Notes under the pieces: generated by a model
What the model saw: the letters and a program-made list of their open reading frames with translations, nothing else
Told to the model about the DNA's origin: nothing
The model's database searches: none
Shown: piece after piece, positions 47,561 to 61,890 of the stretch
Numbering within the stretch: the stretch's first letter is position 1
Layout of the letters: every line of letters starts with the position of its first letter
Source: Physcomitrium patens
Taxonomy: Eukaryota > Streptophyta > Bryopsida > Funariales > Funariaceae
Length of the DNA stretch: 64,000 bases
Assembly (NCBI RefSeq): GCF_000002425.4
Contig: NC_037265.1
Coordinates: forward strand, 2,859,503-2,923,502
Direction: 5' to 3'
Program-made: the position numbers and the translations under genes

Positions 47561-50500
47561 TATCCACCGGAGACTGTCACCAGTTAGGCTATTAAAAGGA
47601 GGGAGGGTTTGGTGTCTATATACGTAACATAGCATAGAGTGGGAGGGGTCCTATTTGGGTGAGGTTATTAAAAGACTTCTACAGTGCGGGAGAGACTGTA
47701 GATGGCTACCAATCCGAATATGTATGACTCCGTCTTCCTTTTAATGGAAGGAATTTCGAAGACTTTTCTTCTTCTTCTTCGTCTTCTTCTTGTGGTGTTG
47801 TATAATAAAACGCTGTGGGAATGTATCCGTATAACGGTATTATTATACTGTTATGGTATATTTGTACTCTCTCTGGCTTCTGTACAAAAGTGACTTGTGG
47901 GTTTCGCTTTCTGAAGTATGGGAATGCTAATTTTGTGCCTGGTGATGGACGGAATTAGGGTTTGAGAAACCAAGCCTTTTTTGTTTCAAACGCACCGGCA
48001 ATGGTATATATATGTACATGTATGTTTGTTAATATATATGTATATATATAGTTATGTGCATGCAAGCATGTAAGAATATAAGAAAACGGAAAACGAATCA
48101 TTCCGTAGTTGTTAATTCGAAGGTGGAAAAAGTTCATTGTAACCTATAAAAAGTTCTCATGTGGGACTGGTCCTTTAATCTAGCAACATTGGTCCATTAT
48201 GCCAATTGGCATCTATGTTTTTGCAATGCAATTCGTTTGTTGTAGACAATATAAAAAATATATAAATAAAATAAAACAAAATACTTGTTGTTGTAAACGT
48301 AATGCCAATTGCACCTGTGGTGGATATTGCAAGAAGTTTGTAACTAATGTTAGGGGATTTGTTAAGAGACTGTTTATATTAATCGGCAAATGGTAATCCT
48401 CACTACATTTCATGGATGATAGGATACACTATTTTTTTCAATGTCATAACACGTTTCATGGTATTATTATTATTATTGGTAGTATTATTAACCATTCCTA
48501 AACAAGGAATTATCCTCAATTCCTTTTATACTAAGATTATTACTACTTATATTACAAGTTCTCCCAAGTCCTAAATGCCAATTATCTCATTCATTTATAT
48601 ATACTTCTTTTGAACTGCAAGAGAATTGTAATGATAACATGCCACATGAAAGACAATCATCAAAACCTAATAAATATGAATTGGGTATGCTTTTGCAACT
48701 ACTCTACCAGCTGCCACGTTGGATCGCCAACTAATTCTTCTGTATCCACATTATTTATGATTGCACCCAAATTTGTATGAAGTCTGTTTTGTGTCTTCTA
48801 AATAGTTTATTTAACCATTCCATTTTTGTTGCCTAGTTCAAAACATTGAGTGTATGTGTGTGTATATGTATACATACATACATACATACATACATACATG
48901 CACAAAAGATCAACTTTTACTAAGATTTTGGTAACATAATGCTAGTATCTTTTTTTTGTTTGCATTCCATTGTGTTGTGAAATGGGACAGGCTTGATTTG
49001 ATAATTTTTATCATTCCTTTTGAGGATTTTGACTTGCTTCTCATGCATTAAACGTTTTGGTAAAAGATAGTTCACTTGCTTCACAACTATTGAGGAGAAA
49101 AGGAGAGAAAGTAGAACATGCCATGTATAATACCTTCACAGATAAGTTGATTTTTGGTTTTGATACATATGTAGTAAAATCATGGAAAGAATAGCTGTCA
49201 TGTCCATCATATTTTGAATGTGACAACCACAAGTGAGTTTTGTCAGTTATGTTATTTTTAAAATTCTAGAATGTATGTTTATAAAAAGAAGTAAAAAATC
49301 CCAATTAATATTTTCATATACTAATAATATAACGTAATTCAATGCTTCTCAAGTTTCTTACAATTTTTACAACTTTCTATAACAATTAAAATTTTAACAA
49401 TAATTTTGTGTAATGTTAGCCCTGGATGTGCTTCAAAATTATACATACATTCAATGTCTAAGCATTACCTCAATATTAATTAACTTCTGTAAAATAGTTT
49501 AGAATGTAAGTATTTTCCATTTAATCATTTATTTAAGTATATATTTAATATTTATACAAGGCTTATGTATATATATATATATATATATAAAGAATATTTA
49601 TTTAATTGCATTTTATGATGTCATCTATCTATTGTTTGTTACTGAAAAAGTTCTATTGTTTGCTCCGAATATTCTTATATTCTTATAGCTATGGTGACAA
49701 AGAGAAACAATTTTGACTTTAGACTAAAGTGCTTTGATGTAAGTATACATACTCTATCAATTTAGAAGTATAAAATGGTTACTTGAACTGGAATTCCAAC
49801 ATCAACTATAACACGTCTTGATTTGATAAATAATTTTAAAATACCCTTGTTAAAGATTATATCTACATATAACCTTTTACTTGGTTTTGTTAGAGCACAT
49901 TGTTTAATAAAAAATAAAAAATAAAAATTGATAGTTTAATTTTTATTAATGATATATTAATATTAATCAAGTGATATACATATATATATATATATATATA
50001 TACATATACTAAGATTTTTGAAAAACATAGTAACAAAAAGGAATAAAAAAGAATCATATGTTATTTTACTAAAACTTATAAAATCTATATACCAAAAACT
50101 ACAAAAGTTCAATGAGTTGTCATTTGCATTAAACATATTGATGAATATATTATATATAAATTAAAATAAGAATATTTTGAATTACAAAATACCAATGTTT
50201 TACCATTGAATAAAAGTACTTTTTTTTTAGTAATCCATAAAGTATATAACTTATATATATAGCATTAGATATTTAAATCTATTTATAAGTTTAAAAATTA
50301 GATAAATTAATAATTTTTAGCAAGAATTTTTAAAAATATACCAATGAGATGTCTACAAGAATTTTTAAAAATATTTCAAAATATATTTTTTAAAAAAATG
50401 TGTATATAAAATTAGTTTAAAATTATCATATAATAATTTAAACTGTAAAAGTAAAGTAGTAACTTAAATTTTACTACACCAGCTATAGTAATTAGTGTGG

Positions 50501-51579
50501 ATCATATTATTTGTGAATATTGGTTTTTTACAAGATTCATATGTACTAGTGTGTATTATACTTTTTGATAAGCCATACAATTTACAAACATTTCTAAATA
50601 GTATAGATGGAGAATATATTGTTTAAATCAATTGTAATATTACTAAAGTCCTCTTCAAAATTTTACTGTAATAAAGACAATAACACTACAAATTGCAACC
50701 ATGAAGAGAAGTCAAGATGTTGTATTGCAAAGTGTCACTCTATGCAACCAAATGAAAGGCAATATATATGCCATAGTAGTAATTGTTACAGAGATAGTTA
50801 TCCATCACATATTGTAGCAAGCTAACCTAGCTACACACAAATTAATGTAAACCCCACAACTTAGAAATCTACACTGTTTTTTTATTATATGTTAATTACT
50901 ATAGTCAATATACCATCTATAATACTACAAAAATTTGTAATTATATTTCAACTTAAATAAAACCTTAATCGATATAAATTTTATATGTAGTTAAATATTA
51001 TTTAACATATAATGGTTAGATTCAAAGACAAATGAGGTATTTAACAATGAAAAAATTACATTTTTAGGCTTTTAAAAAAATTAACAAAGAGAATAATTTA
51101 TCAACTCTTTTAGATTAGTATTTGTTTATACATGTTGCATAGTAAAATTTAGTATATAGAAATTTAAATAATTATAGTTTAATTTTTATTAATTAAAAAA
51201 TAGTTTATATAAAAATCTTAAAATTAACAAGCATATATTAGTAGTAAAAAAACATCGTTAAACAAGATAAATGGAGTCTTTGTAGAATATTAAAATATAA
51301 AACAATAAATTAAAACATTACTTAATTTTTTTGTATGTGTATATATATATCAAAATCTAGCTTTTACTTTTTTTTATTAAGATAGTAATTAAAAAGTATA
51401 ATTTTTGTATTTTTTATATTTATCCAAAAAAAATTGATAATTTCCAAAATTTTAAAACTTAAAAAAATGATAAAATAATTTAGAATTGAAAAAAATTAGA
51501 TAAATTAATCTATCCAATAAATTTTAATTTTATAGACTATCTTATATCTTGAAATTAGTTAATTAATATTATAAAAAAT

Positions 51580-51615
<36 letters not shown>

Positions 51616-54600
51616 GAAAGAGAGAGATGTTTAAATGATCCATCCATTCACTAAATCAATCCAATCTATTGTGGGAAACAATGGAGGTTGGAATAAGAAT
51701 TGGAAACATGGGAAGCAGAACAGATGAAGAAGACCAAGGACATAGGAAGCATGGGCTGAGAACAAGGGGGATCATATTTTAATCATGGTTATAATAAGAT
51801 GGGTATATTTAGTAAATAGGTAGATCATTTTAACATTTATTTATATATAAGCATAAATAATTATAAAAATTAAGATTACTTCAAAAGAATTTTAAAGTTT
51901 AAATTTTAAATACACTTTGTAATTAAGTTTGCATTCTAAATTTAAATTAAAAATGAATAACGGTTGGTAAAATGAAAAGTTTACAATTAACATAATTCAA
52001 CTAAATTACTCATGAAATGATTTAAATAATAAATTCAAGGATTAAAATTTTATGTGGTGTTATTATTATCTAAAATAATAGAAAAAAAAAAAAAAAAAAA
52101 AAAAAAACCCTTAATGCAACTAATTTATAAGATAAAAGAAATATAATATAAAGTGATCATTGATAAGTAGAATCTTACAAATATTCCATAAATTTCTAAT
52201 TATAGTTGTAAATTAGATATAGAATTAGATTTACATAAATTATTTTTTTTATCTTTACATATAATTTATCTGAATAATCTTGTAGTACTCTATACATGAA
52301 ATCTTATCCCATAGAATTAAATTAAAATTCTTTAGTATTACTGCTTTACAATTTGATGAACATATCAGAATTCATCATTGTTAGAGGATGTTTCTATTAC
52401 TCTAATTATATAAAAAAAAACAATAATAATAACTACCAATCACATACATTAATTTGAAGAAATTTGAATTATCACTTATTTTCATTTATTTATTTATTTA
52501 TTTTTGATAGAAATTGGAGATCTACATAAACTAGTTTCGGTAAAGATGATGTTTCTAAAAACATATGCCATATCAGAACTCCAAATATTTTTGGATATGC
52601 ATGGCTAAACTGTATACTTCAATTTTCTTCAAGATTATTTCTAAAGGTGCCTTGTTATAATCTTAATTACTTGAATAATTTTAGATGTTTTTAGAAATTA
52701 ATACTAAAGAAGCTCTAGAATACCCTTCAAATGAATGTATTGTCTCAAATTTTGATTTTTTAAAGCTTTGAAGAATACGAGTTAATTTATAAAACATTCT
52801 AAGTTCATTCAACAAATGACATTCATTTTCTATGATTGCAATTGATAAGCTTAAAACTTTTGTCATAGTTCATACTGAATTGATGCAAATAAAGTTTTTT
52901 TTTATTTTTTTTATTTTTTTTTGCAATTGATTTTATGATGAGTGCTACTAATAAGGCACTCAAAAGAACATTAAACTATCAAGTCTTAAATTTCAAAATA
53001 AAATTTTTCCTTAACACCTAAAGAAATATCTAAATTGAAGCTGGTATATTTTTATTGAAATATTGGAAAGATAAGAGATTAGTTGTTTTTATTAACTTTA
53101 TGGTTTCCTAATAATATGAAAGCATATATATATATATATATATATATTGTATCAAATTTCAATATATTTTTTAGTATTTGAAATACAATATAAAACATTT
53201 GAACATTTAAACTTAAGAATACAAATAAAATTTGAATATAATATACATATGCATACATGTATGAAGAGAATAAATCTTATCAATGTGTAAAAGGGAACTA
53301 ATCATATGACCTCTTAATTTAGAGGTTGATTTATTTTTCATACTGAGAAAAAAATATTTAAAGTATATATTATTGATTTTAAGCATTCATATCAAAATTT
53401 ATTTTCAATATCTGTATAGTTAGCCACTAATGTCTCTAAATAAAACATTATTTAAATTTTTATAATGTTATCAAATTCATCCTCAAGTCAAATGTCCTTG
53501 TGGTTTAAAGTGAAAATCAAGTTTTGCTCCCAAATAATCAGCATTTTCTGTGTTTACATTTCAAAATATCACATATGGTTTTTAATATCAAACATGCTAT
53601 GCATGCTCAAGTTCAATACACTTTTATCTCCACTAGTTGAAGAATTATTATGTTCTAACATGGGACTCCATTTTTATTAAGTCAACACAAATTTTAAAAA
53701 AAAATTAAAGACATTAACTTAACCATACATCAACTCTATTTAGTAGTGTTTTCAATGCAATTAACTTGACTACTGTTGATGGTATTGATTCATATTCTTT
53801 CATGACAATCAAGGCACGACTCAACTCAATCATGTTACCATAAATTAAGTGCATTAGCATTATTTCAAGTAAGGATACTTACTTTTAAGTAATATTAATA
53901 AGATACTTTTTTTGTTTGCAGAAACACGTGGCATTGGTAATATTTGTGTCAATAAAATAAAAATGAATACACAGCAAATTATTTAAATATTTTTATAGAA
54001 AAATTGTACCACTTCAAATATTCTTACTTGTTGCTACTAAATATTTCACAGAGTGAAGCAATGTGCATGTGTTTTATTGTTGTTCTTCATTGTAAGAGCT
54101 CACTCATTATATACTATTTTTATATTTAAAGAGCTTCTAATGATAAGCTTAAAACTAGTATTCAAAATTCCATTTATTGTATGTTTCAGTTTAATTTAGA
54201 ACTCAAGAAAATTTCCAACCTCTTACAAAACCTTATTTGATACTCACTTTTACACAATTATCAATAATCACCAAAAAAAATATGCATTTTCAATAATGAT
54301 CAGCTTAAGGAACGTTTTATAAAAATTAAGGTTCCCATGTGATGCTTGTGTTGCACTCAAAAAAGTTGGTGTGTTTCGGAGGGAGAGGATCTATATATAT
54401 ATATATATATATATACACATACATACACACATTCACATGCATTTTAATATATTTATTTTATAATTTTCTTCTCTATTTATTTTAATGATAGTAATTAATG
54501 TGAGAGAATCATGACTAGTGGTGAGGTAGGTGTGATTTTGAATTTGTTGAATCCAAGGATTGATTATATGAGATTGTTGTAAGTATTGGATAGACACAAA

Positions 54601-54763
54601 CTAAAATTCATGTTGTAGGTCCACATTGAAAATTAAATGTGGATGGTATTGATATTGCATCTGAGATTTTAAGAGCAAAATTGTGATTGCCATTTGAACA
54701 TGTTTATGTGATCCCACACAAAATATTATAATTTCTTTTTTAGGTATGTATAAATGTATATAG

Positions 54764-54795
<32 letters not shown>

Positions 54796-54927
54796 GCAGA
54801 CTTTTAAAAGTTTATTAATACAAAAAATGATGTTGTATTTGGGACTGCAATATGAAAAGCACATTCATCTTGTTTATGAGTAACAACCATCTTATTATGG
54901 TTTATGATAGTTTGATACAGAAAGTTA

Positions 54928-54960
<33 letters not shown>

Positions 54961-55700
54961 GTAGTTGTGTTAATTAAAAGAAGAAAGTGGTAGTAAAAGC
55001 AGAAATGGTTCTCATAACATGAAAAGATATTAATAACAACCCATGCATCAAAAATTGAACTTGTTTGTAAAAAGAATGTTGGTAAGTATGTGCAAGTTTT
55101 TAAATGAATTATATACATCTTAATATATATATATATATATATAAATAATTTGTACATGGTTACATGTGTTATAATGAACATGTTTGGAGCATTAAAATAA
55201 TTTTAAAAATGATATTTCATAAATAAGAGCATGTTGATTCAGTTTTGATTACATTACATGCCCATTTTGTAAAACATTATAATCTGTTACAAAAAGGTGA
55301 TTACACATTAATAGATGAATCAAGATTGTATGAAAGAAAGAATTTCTTCTTAACCAAAATCAAAATCAAACCCAATTCTTATATACAATTCAAGATCTGA
55401 ATCAAATTAAAATTTTCTGTCACATATAATACTTTTAAAAAGGTTCAGTTCACATTAACAGCATTACTTCAGTGGCATTTATATAATCTCATTGCTAGAT
55501 CTGCCAGTAAAAAATGAGCAATACTTGTGTAGATTATAGCAGCAACATTTACTTCATGTCCATTTATTTCAAGCCTATTGTTTCATCTTCATGAAAAAAT
55601 ACTAAAAACAAAATGAATAAGCAATGCTTTCATTTATAATCTTTTATAGGTTTTGCAGTCTTGCATGGTTACATGACATCTTGGGAAACAAGGTTGCTCC
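47561..55700. other. AT-rich intergenic stretch without a gene
   Basis: No ORF here is supported; most are low-complexity readings of AT-rich DNA. Repeats seen: (TACA)n near 48868-48898; (AT)n near 49569-49588, 49979-50003, 51584-51615, 53124-53148, 54391-54414, 54762-54780, 54936-54960 and 55123-55142; poly(A) at about 52081-52106. A short (GA)n follows the (TA)n at 54781-54795. I found no tRNA, rRNA or element termini. Confidence 0.75.
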
Positions 55701-55778
55701 ATTTTAGGGTTTTGGGGCTCAAAACCCATAGGGCCCCATTTGTAGTACAAGGTCATAGATTTAGGGGTTTAAGAAATT

Positions 55779-56020
55779 GGGGCTCCAAGGTATGAAATCT
55801 CAACTATAAAAAATTGGGCTCAATATGTTTTAAACATACAAGGCATGAGGTCTTGGTTCAAAATAAGAATAAAAATAGGGTTTCAAGGTACGAAATCTCA
55901 GATGAGAATAAAATTAACACCCCCAGGTATGAAGTCTCAGATAAGAATAAAATTAAGACTCCAAGGTATGAAGACTTGAATATAAAACATTAGGGCTCCA
56001 ACAAGGTATGGTCTTAGATA
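55779..56020. repeat. Degenerate minisatellite, about six units of 37-61 bp
   Basis: Each unit contains a CTCCAAGGTATGAA-like block, then TCTCAGAT, then AATAAAATT. Units start near 55779, 55815, 55876, 55915, 55953 and 55989. The second unit is longer (about 61 bp), and the last is shortened. Confidence 0.8.
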
Positions 56021-57770
56021 ATTAAAAAAATTAAAATTAAAAAATTAAAAAGTAATATAAAAAAGTAGGGCATTAAGGTTGAAAGTGTTAAAGGATTTAG
56101 GGTAGAGGGCATTGAGGGACTAAGTAGTATTAGTCCTTGGAGCTATATTTATCCACATAGGGCCTACTCAGCACCCCCCCCCCCCCAACTTAGTCTCCCC
56201 CCTTCCCCTTTGACCAAGCCCACCTTGTTTGGCCCTCCCTTGGGATGCTGCTGGACCCCATTCACACCGCCGCAATGAGACCCAACGCGGCTCCTCGTGT
56301 GAACGAGGCTAATGCTTCTCAAGCCTCAGGGACTTGACCCTATCCAGGATTTGAAATAAAACCCCCATGTACTATTCTTGGACCTCGGGAACTCCGTTTG
56401 AATATTTATTACAAACATGTTCCTCTTTTCCTTTCTTACTTACTTTTATTTTTGTTCTTTTTGGATTTGCAGGGGTTTTCATTTTGCCGTCATGGGTGTG
56501 ATTCCGATGAATGTTTAAGCACGAGGATAGCGCGGGATTTCATCTTCATCCGTTTTGGGTGGATTCCAATTTGGATGAATAATGAGGGTAGTCTGCGTGC
56601 CATATATTTCATCCACGTTCATTCGTTTCCTGGGACAATTGTGAACCATGGCACAAGGACGATAAGTTAATGAACGTTTTCTTTTTCTTTTTTCCAAACT
56701 CCACTTTCAATATACATATATATATATATATATGTATATATATGTTATTTTGTTCTGAATGTGTTAATGCTATGAGAGAAATAAGCGTGTGGAGAACCAA
56801 TATGATTGTATGAAACTTAAAAGCATATAATGTGTCACACGATTAAGTAACAATAATAATTATAAACATTCTTGTATATATACATGTTTGAATTACAGTT
56901 GCTGTTTTATGCATGGATTTTTCTTTTTCGTGATTTATCTTTTCTAGACATGGTTAATTCTAGAAAGTACCTTATAAGTCATAATAGATCAAATAAAATT
57001 TAAAAATTAGCTTCAGTAAAAAATGATGCTGTTTTTATATTTATTTCTTAACAAATATTTTTTAAAAAATAGTTTTTTATAACAAAACGTTTATGGACTG
57101 TTATCACATTGCAAAAATGTCATGATCTGCAAAATAATTTGCAAAACTTTGCAAGTATATGTGTGGGTGTATATGTATATGTGTATATATAAACAATAAA
57201 AAATATAGGAAAGTCCAGGTTTATTGTAGAAATTTGTAAATTGTAAACAAAAGTGTAGTTGGTCAAAAAGTTTGGTTTGAAAAACTGATGTGTTAAATGA
57301 TAGTTCAAAAACCTTGCTTGTTAAGAATTATAATAGTGAAACAATCATATAGGGAAGAAAAAAGATGTTTCTTTTCTTTTTCTTTTCTTTTCTTTTGCGA
57401 TCAATTTTTTACTAAACATAGCATTTTCATACTAAATAGCAGTTCTACATACAACAATATGAAAAAACGCAGATTCTTTAACATTTTACAAAACAGCATT
57501 CTACTTTTTTATTTAAAGAATCTGGCTTACAACTTTAGCACCATTCCACTTACAATAACAAACCATTACTATCTAACATGATAATAATAGAAAACATAAG
57601 TCTTATTATAATTGTATTTATCTATTCTTGCTGATATATATATATATATATATACATATACATAATAGAAAAGCCCTATCCACATGAACTCAATATGAAA
57701 ACTCATTCTTCTGGTTACTCTTTGAGGTATATGAGAAATCTTCAAATACAGAAAACCATACATCACATGA
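56021..57770. other. Stretch without a supported gene, with a GC-richer block
   Basis: A poly(C) run lies at about 56175-56187, followed by a GC-richer block to about 56680. The longest ORF there (56398-56670, + strand, 90 residues) has a hydrophobic start and no recognisable domain. (AT)n tracts are at about 56711-56745 and 57634-57655. Confidence 0.6.
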
Positions 57771-58140
57771 TTACATTTAATTAAGTAATTGGTTCAAGTT
57801 TATTTTCAATAATCCATGGTCTCTCCAGGGCAAGGCTGCCGTTACAGCAAGGCTGGGAAAGAAGGAAGCACAGGAATATCCTTGAGTTTCTAGAACCAAC
57901 CCCAGGATGGATGAACGTGGACGAGAGAAGAATGGCCAGGGCAATGGATGGAGGAACAAACGAACGGAAGGACGGACGGATGGTTATATGGGAAGGAGAT
58001 GGATGAATGAAGAATGCTTATTGTGTGGTTAGATGAATATATAAATGAGAGGTTGGTTGTATCATCTGTCCATCTTATGTGGAGGTAGAAGGTGGTGGGC
58101 CACGGTGGAGAGGGGGGGTCAGGCATTAGGGAATGAGAGC

Positions 58141-58260
58141 ACATGGCCACATGGCCACGTGGACCTCATTGCTGACATGATGAATGGCCTCCAATTATGG
58201 ATCCAACCCCCCTCGGTGACAGGCGCCCACGTGGGCACGGGCCCTGCTCTATAACCACCA
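58141..58260 (+). promoter_or_regulatory. Promoter-like block with two G-boxes and a TATA box
   Basis: CACGTG occurs at 58156-58161 and again at 58228-58233 inside a 12-base palindrome GCCCACGTGGGC. A TATA-like CTCTATAACCACC lies 17 bases further on, with TATAA at 58250-58254. The arrangement is typical of a plant core promoter reading to the right. No ORF of note follows, so any product would be non-coding or lie in small exons. G-boxes are bound by bHLH and bZIP factors. Confidence 0.4.
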
Positions 58261-58407
58261 GCGAGGACTTATCCATTTATTACATTTTACTATATCATCC
58301 CCCCCCCTTTAATACGTTAAAATTGTTGCAAATGTAACAATCACCTTCTAAAAAATTTAATAAGTATTCTTAATAATGGATAGAATGAATGATGTATGCT
58401 TGTGTGA

Positions 58408-58443
<36 letters not shown>

Positions 58444-59041
58444 ATGTGTGTGTGTTCATGTATATTTGTATTATTATTATTGAAAATAATGTGTTTTTTG
58501 TCTTTGGAATTGTGTTTTACTTATTTTAAGATTCTATTGTGTGGTAGCGTGTGTAAGAAAGATTGAGTTTTGTTCAATGTTTCATTTGGTATTAAATTTT
58601 GCATTTAATTTTTTGATACAATTTTAAAAACTTGCAAGAATCGTGTTCTACGAATCTTTCAAGTGGAATGCGTAGGAATTTATTTATTTTCTGAATGTTT
58701 TGTAGAGTGTAAAATTTATTAGAGGATATTTTTAAAAAATTTTTTTGCTGATCTTCCCACAATGGTTGTTGCACACCATGCAAAACATAAATTCAAATTA
58801 TTAGTTTTACGATATACATACATACATACATACATAATGTATTTAGACTTGACTTATACATATTATATTTAATAAATAAATAAATAAATAAACCCTTTAA
58901 ACACCAATTGTCCTCTATTAAAAAACACGTATTTTTATATTATTTTTGAAAGCAGAATCTAAAACATTTAATTAAAATTTAGGTAGACAGTTGTATTCAA
59001 CAATGATGGGTTCACACATTTTTTATAGCCTTGAGAGAAAA

Positions 59042-59073
<32 letters not shown>

Positions 59074-59497
59074 CCCTCCAAAAAACCTACAAAAAACAAA
59101 ACATACAAATTTAGGATACAAACATGATGATATGATGCTTTACCAATATAACTGAATTAAGACGAAATTATTTTTTCAATTACCAAAAACTCACTTCCAC
59201 CATTCTATTGCACATTAGTAACAAGACTAAAGCCAATTACAGTATCAACCTGTTTAACAATAGTTTGTGACCACTTTATTGTCAATTCAACTCTTACTAA
59301 GTCCATGCATGTGATATTATTTGGCAATCAAAGTAGTTTTAGAATAACTCACTTGTTAATTTATGGATCTTGTCGTTATTACAGGATAAAATATTTTACA
59401 TATCTGACATCTTAGAAACTTTTTGCAGAACTAACATAGCTTGTATTGTAAATAGATTTATAATTGAGTCTTCACCATATAGATTTGGATGTACAAA

Positions 59498-59533
<36 letters not shown>

Positions 59534-61890
59534 TAATTGGTTTATAAGAATCATCACATATTTAAGTTTACTTACTTATTTGTTTTTATTTTGGTTTTGA
59601 ATTTCTACATTTGAACATGCGTATTATTGATCAATATGCTTTAGAATAGGTCGTGTAAACAATGAAATGTAATTTTACTGTCGTTTTGGCTTACATTTGA
59701 TTCATTAGATTACACGATATTATCTTTAAATTGATCTTAGGAATAGTATATTTATTATTATTATTATTATCTGAATTTATTTTAATATTATAAACATAAA
59801 ATACATATGTTTACAGCATATTACCAGTATTTGGTTTTCCATATTTTAATATGAATAAATTGATGTTTTTTAATATATATATATATATATTATTTTATTT
59901 TTATGTAGTTTTTATATAAAATACATATGTTTTTGCAATTAGAAAAAGACCATAGCCAATTAAATAATCATAAACATTTGGGATACTAAGAAAGATTTAA
60001 AATGGAAAGAAACAAATGCATTACTTATATCATACAATTATTTCTTTAATATCTTGTTCTGTTTGCATTTGTTTCTCATATTCTCTAACATTTATTTTTC
60101 CATTAAAATATAAAACAAATAAATTTATAGATAACTAAATTATAAGATCGTATATGTTATGTTGAAATATTTGCTATGTTATTAAAGCAAAATAGCAGCA
60201 ATCGTGCTAAGACTGTTTTTATTTAGAGCATATGATTATTTCTAAACTTAAAAGCATTAACTTTAAACTAAATAAAAATTTAAATTATTTATTTTTCAAA
60301 GTTTTTTCTCATAATTATCATCTGATTAAATTATTAAATCAAAAGCCATTGTAAATCATGATTTATTTTGCTTCTAATTATTATTTAATAATACCTCTAT
60401 AATGCCAAAAAAACATTATTTTGCTTATAATAAAGACCATACTATTGACAATCATAAATCTTAGAAAAACAATTATCTAACTAATGTTATAAAAGACACT
60501 TAATTAAAATATTTACTTCAATGATAGTTAAATATCTGTTTATTTTATTTTATTTTATGTATTTAAGTATAGATAAAAAAAATTACTAGTACTATTATTA
60601 CTATTATTTGATTTCTTTTTCATATTAATTAGGAAGTTATCAATGTATTATATCTTATTCTACGAATGTCTAATTTATTTTTTATTAAATGACACTCATT
60701 GATTGTATATTTTTTAAATTTATATATTTAATAAAAAATATTTTTGTTAAGAAAAATTTTACGTATTTATCAACCTTTAGAAATTATTATTACTACTATT
60801 ATTATTTTAATATTAAAGCATATTATACTTAGATGAAACATGTATATGATTTGTCTTTAATTCAAGTATGAAATACTTTCAAGTTTTCAAATAATTGTAT
60901 TTAAATTGAATGAGTATCACTTGAACAATAATATTGTAATATTTTTTTCTAATAAATGATATATTGGACTAGATTGTATTATTACCATATTCATTTCTTC
61001 ATATTTTTATTTTTATTTTTATTTTTTGTACCTACATTTTTTGTTGTATTGAGTGCTTTCAAATTTTATATTTTATTTGGTTACAATTCTAAAAGTATTT
61101 TTTCTTTGTTCAATGCTAATTTTCCTCTAAGATGTTTTAATAAGAAATAGTGTGCAATAAAGATTAAAATAAAACATCAGTTTATTTAATGTAGGATTTA
61201 AAAAATATATATTTTTAAACCTCAAATTGTTTTGGTAAAATATAATCTCACGTTTTTTTATTAACATTGTGAACTTTTATTTTAATGAATTCAAATTCTA
61301 CATATACACATTGGTTCTGTAAATAATCAATTAGAAGCACAAAATTATTATGACTCTGTATATTGTAGCAAGGTCGTAGCTAATAGCATCTAAAATTTAA
61401 AATTTCTAATTCTATCTTGCAACTTTTGCATGACAATGCTTGTATTAGCTATTCCCATTTTGATTTCCAAATTTTTAAAATTTCAAATATAAGCACATTG
61501 TCAACCTTGTTCAAGTATTTTTCAAATAAAAAATCCTTTCATTTACTCATAACATAAAAATTAAATGTTACAGTGTGACATCTTCAATGTTACTTGTAAC
61601 TTATGTTCAAAAAATAAAATCAAACTATAAGCTATCATCAAACTCCATACATCAGCTTAACTTAACTTTAAGTAATTTATAATTAACAACTTTAATTACC
61701 AACTTTGTATATTACATTTCTTAAGCATTTATACATACATACATACATACATATATATTCACACACTTAAAAAATATAACCAAGATATACCTATATTTTT
61801 TGAATGTTCATTTATTCAATCACTAAGAACAACTGACACGTTGTTCACAACTAGAAGTACTATGAGAATTATTAGTAGTACTATTACTAC
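58261..61890. other. AT-rich intergenic stretch without a gene
   Basis: No supported ORF. It holds a C run near 58299, (AT)n at about 58409-58433, (TACA)n near 58813-58836, (AATA)n near 58870-58892, poly(A) at about 59046-59073, and (AT)n at about 59500-59526 and 59874-59890. Confidence 0.75.

Noticed and set aside
54804-55181. 125-residue minus-strand ORF
   Set aside because: It reads through two (AT)n tracts as repeated Tyr-Ile; composition is that of low-complexity AT DNA.
56510-56545. String resembling miR390 (AAGC...AGGATAGCGCGG)
   Set aside because: It differs from miR390 by a gap and several bases, and no matching star strand or hairpin lies within 200 bases.
56398-56670. 90-residue ORF with hydrophobic start
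   Set aside because: The start is a run of T-rich codons, the rest has no domain, and no promoter or splice pattern supports it.
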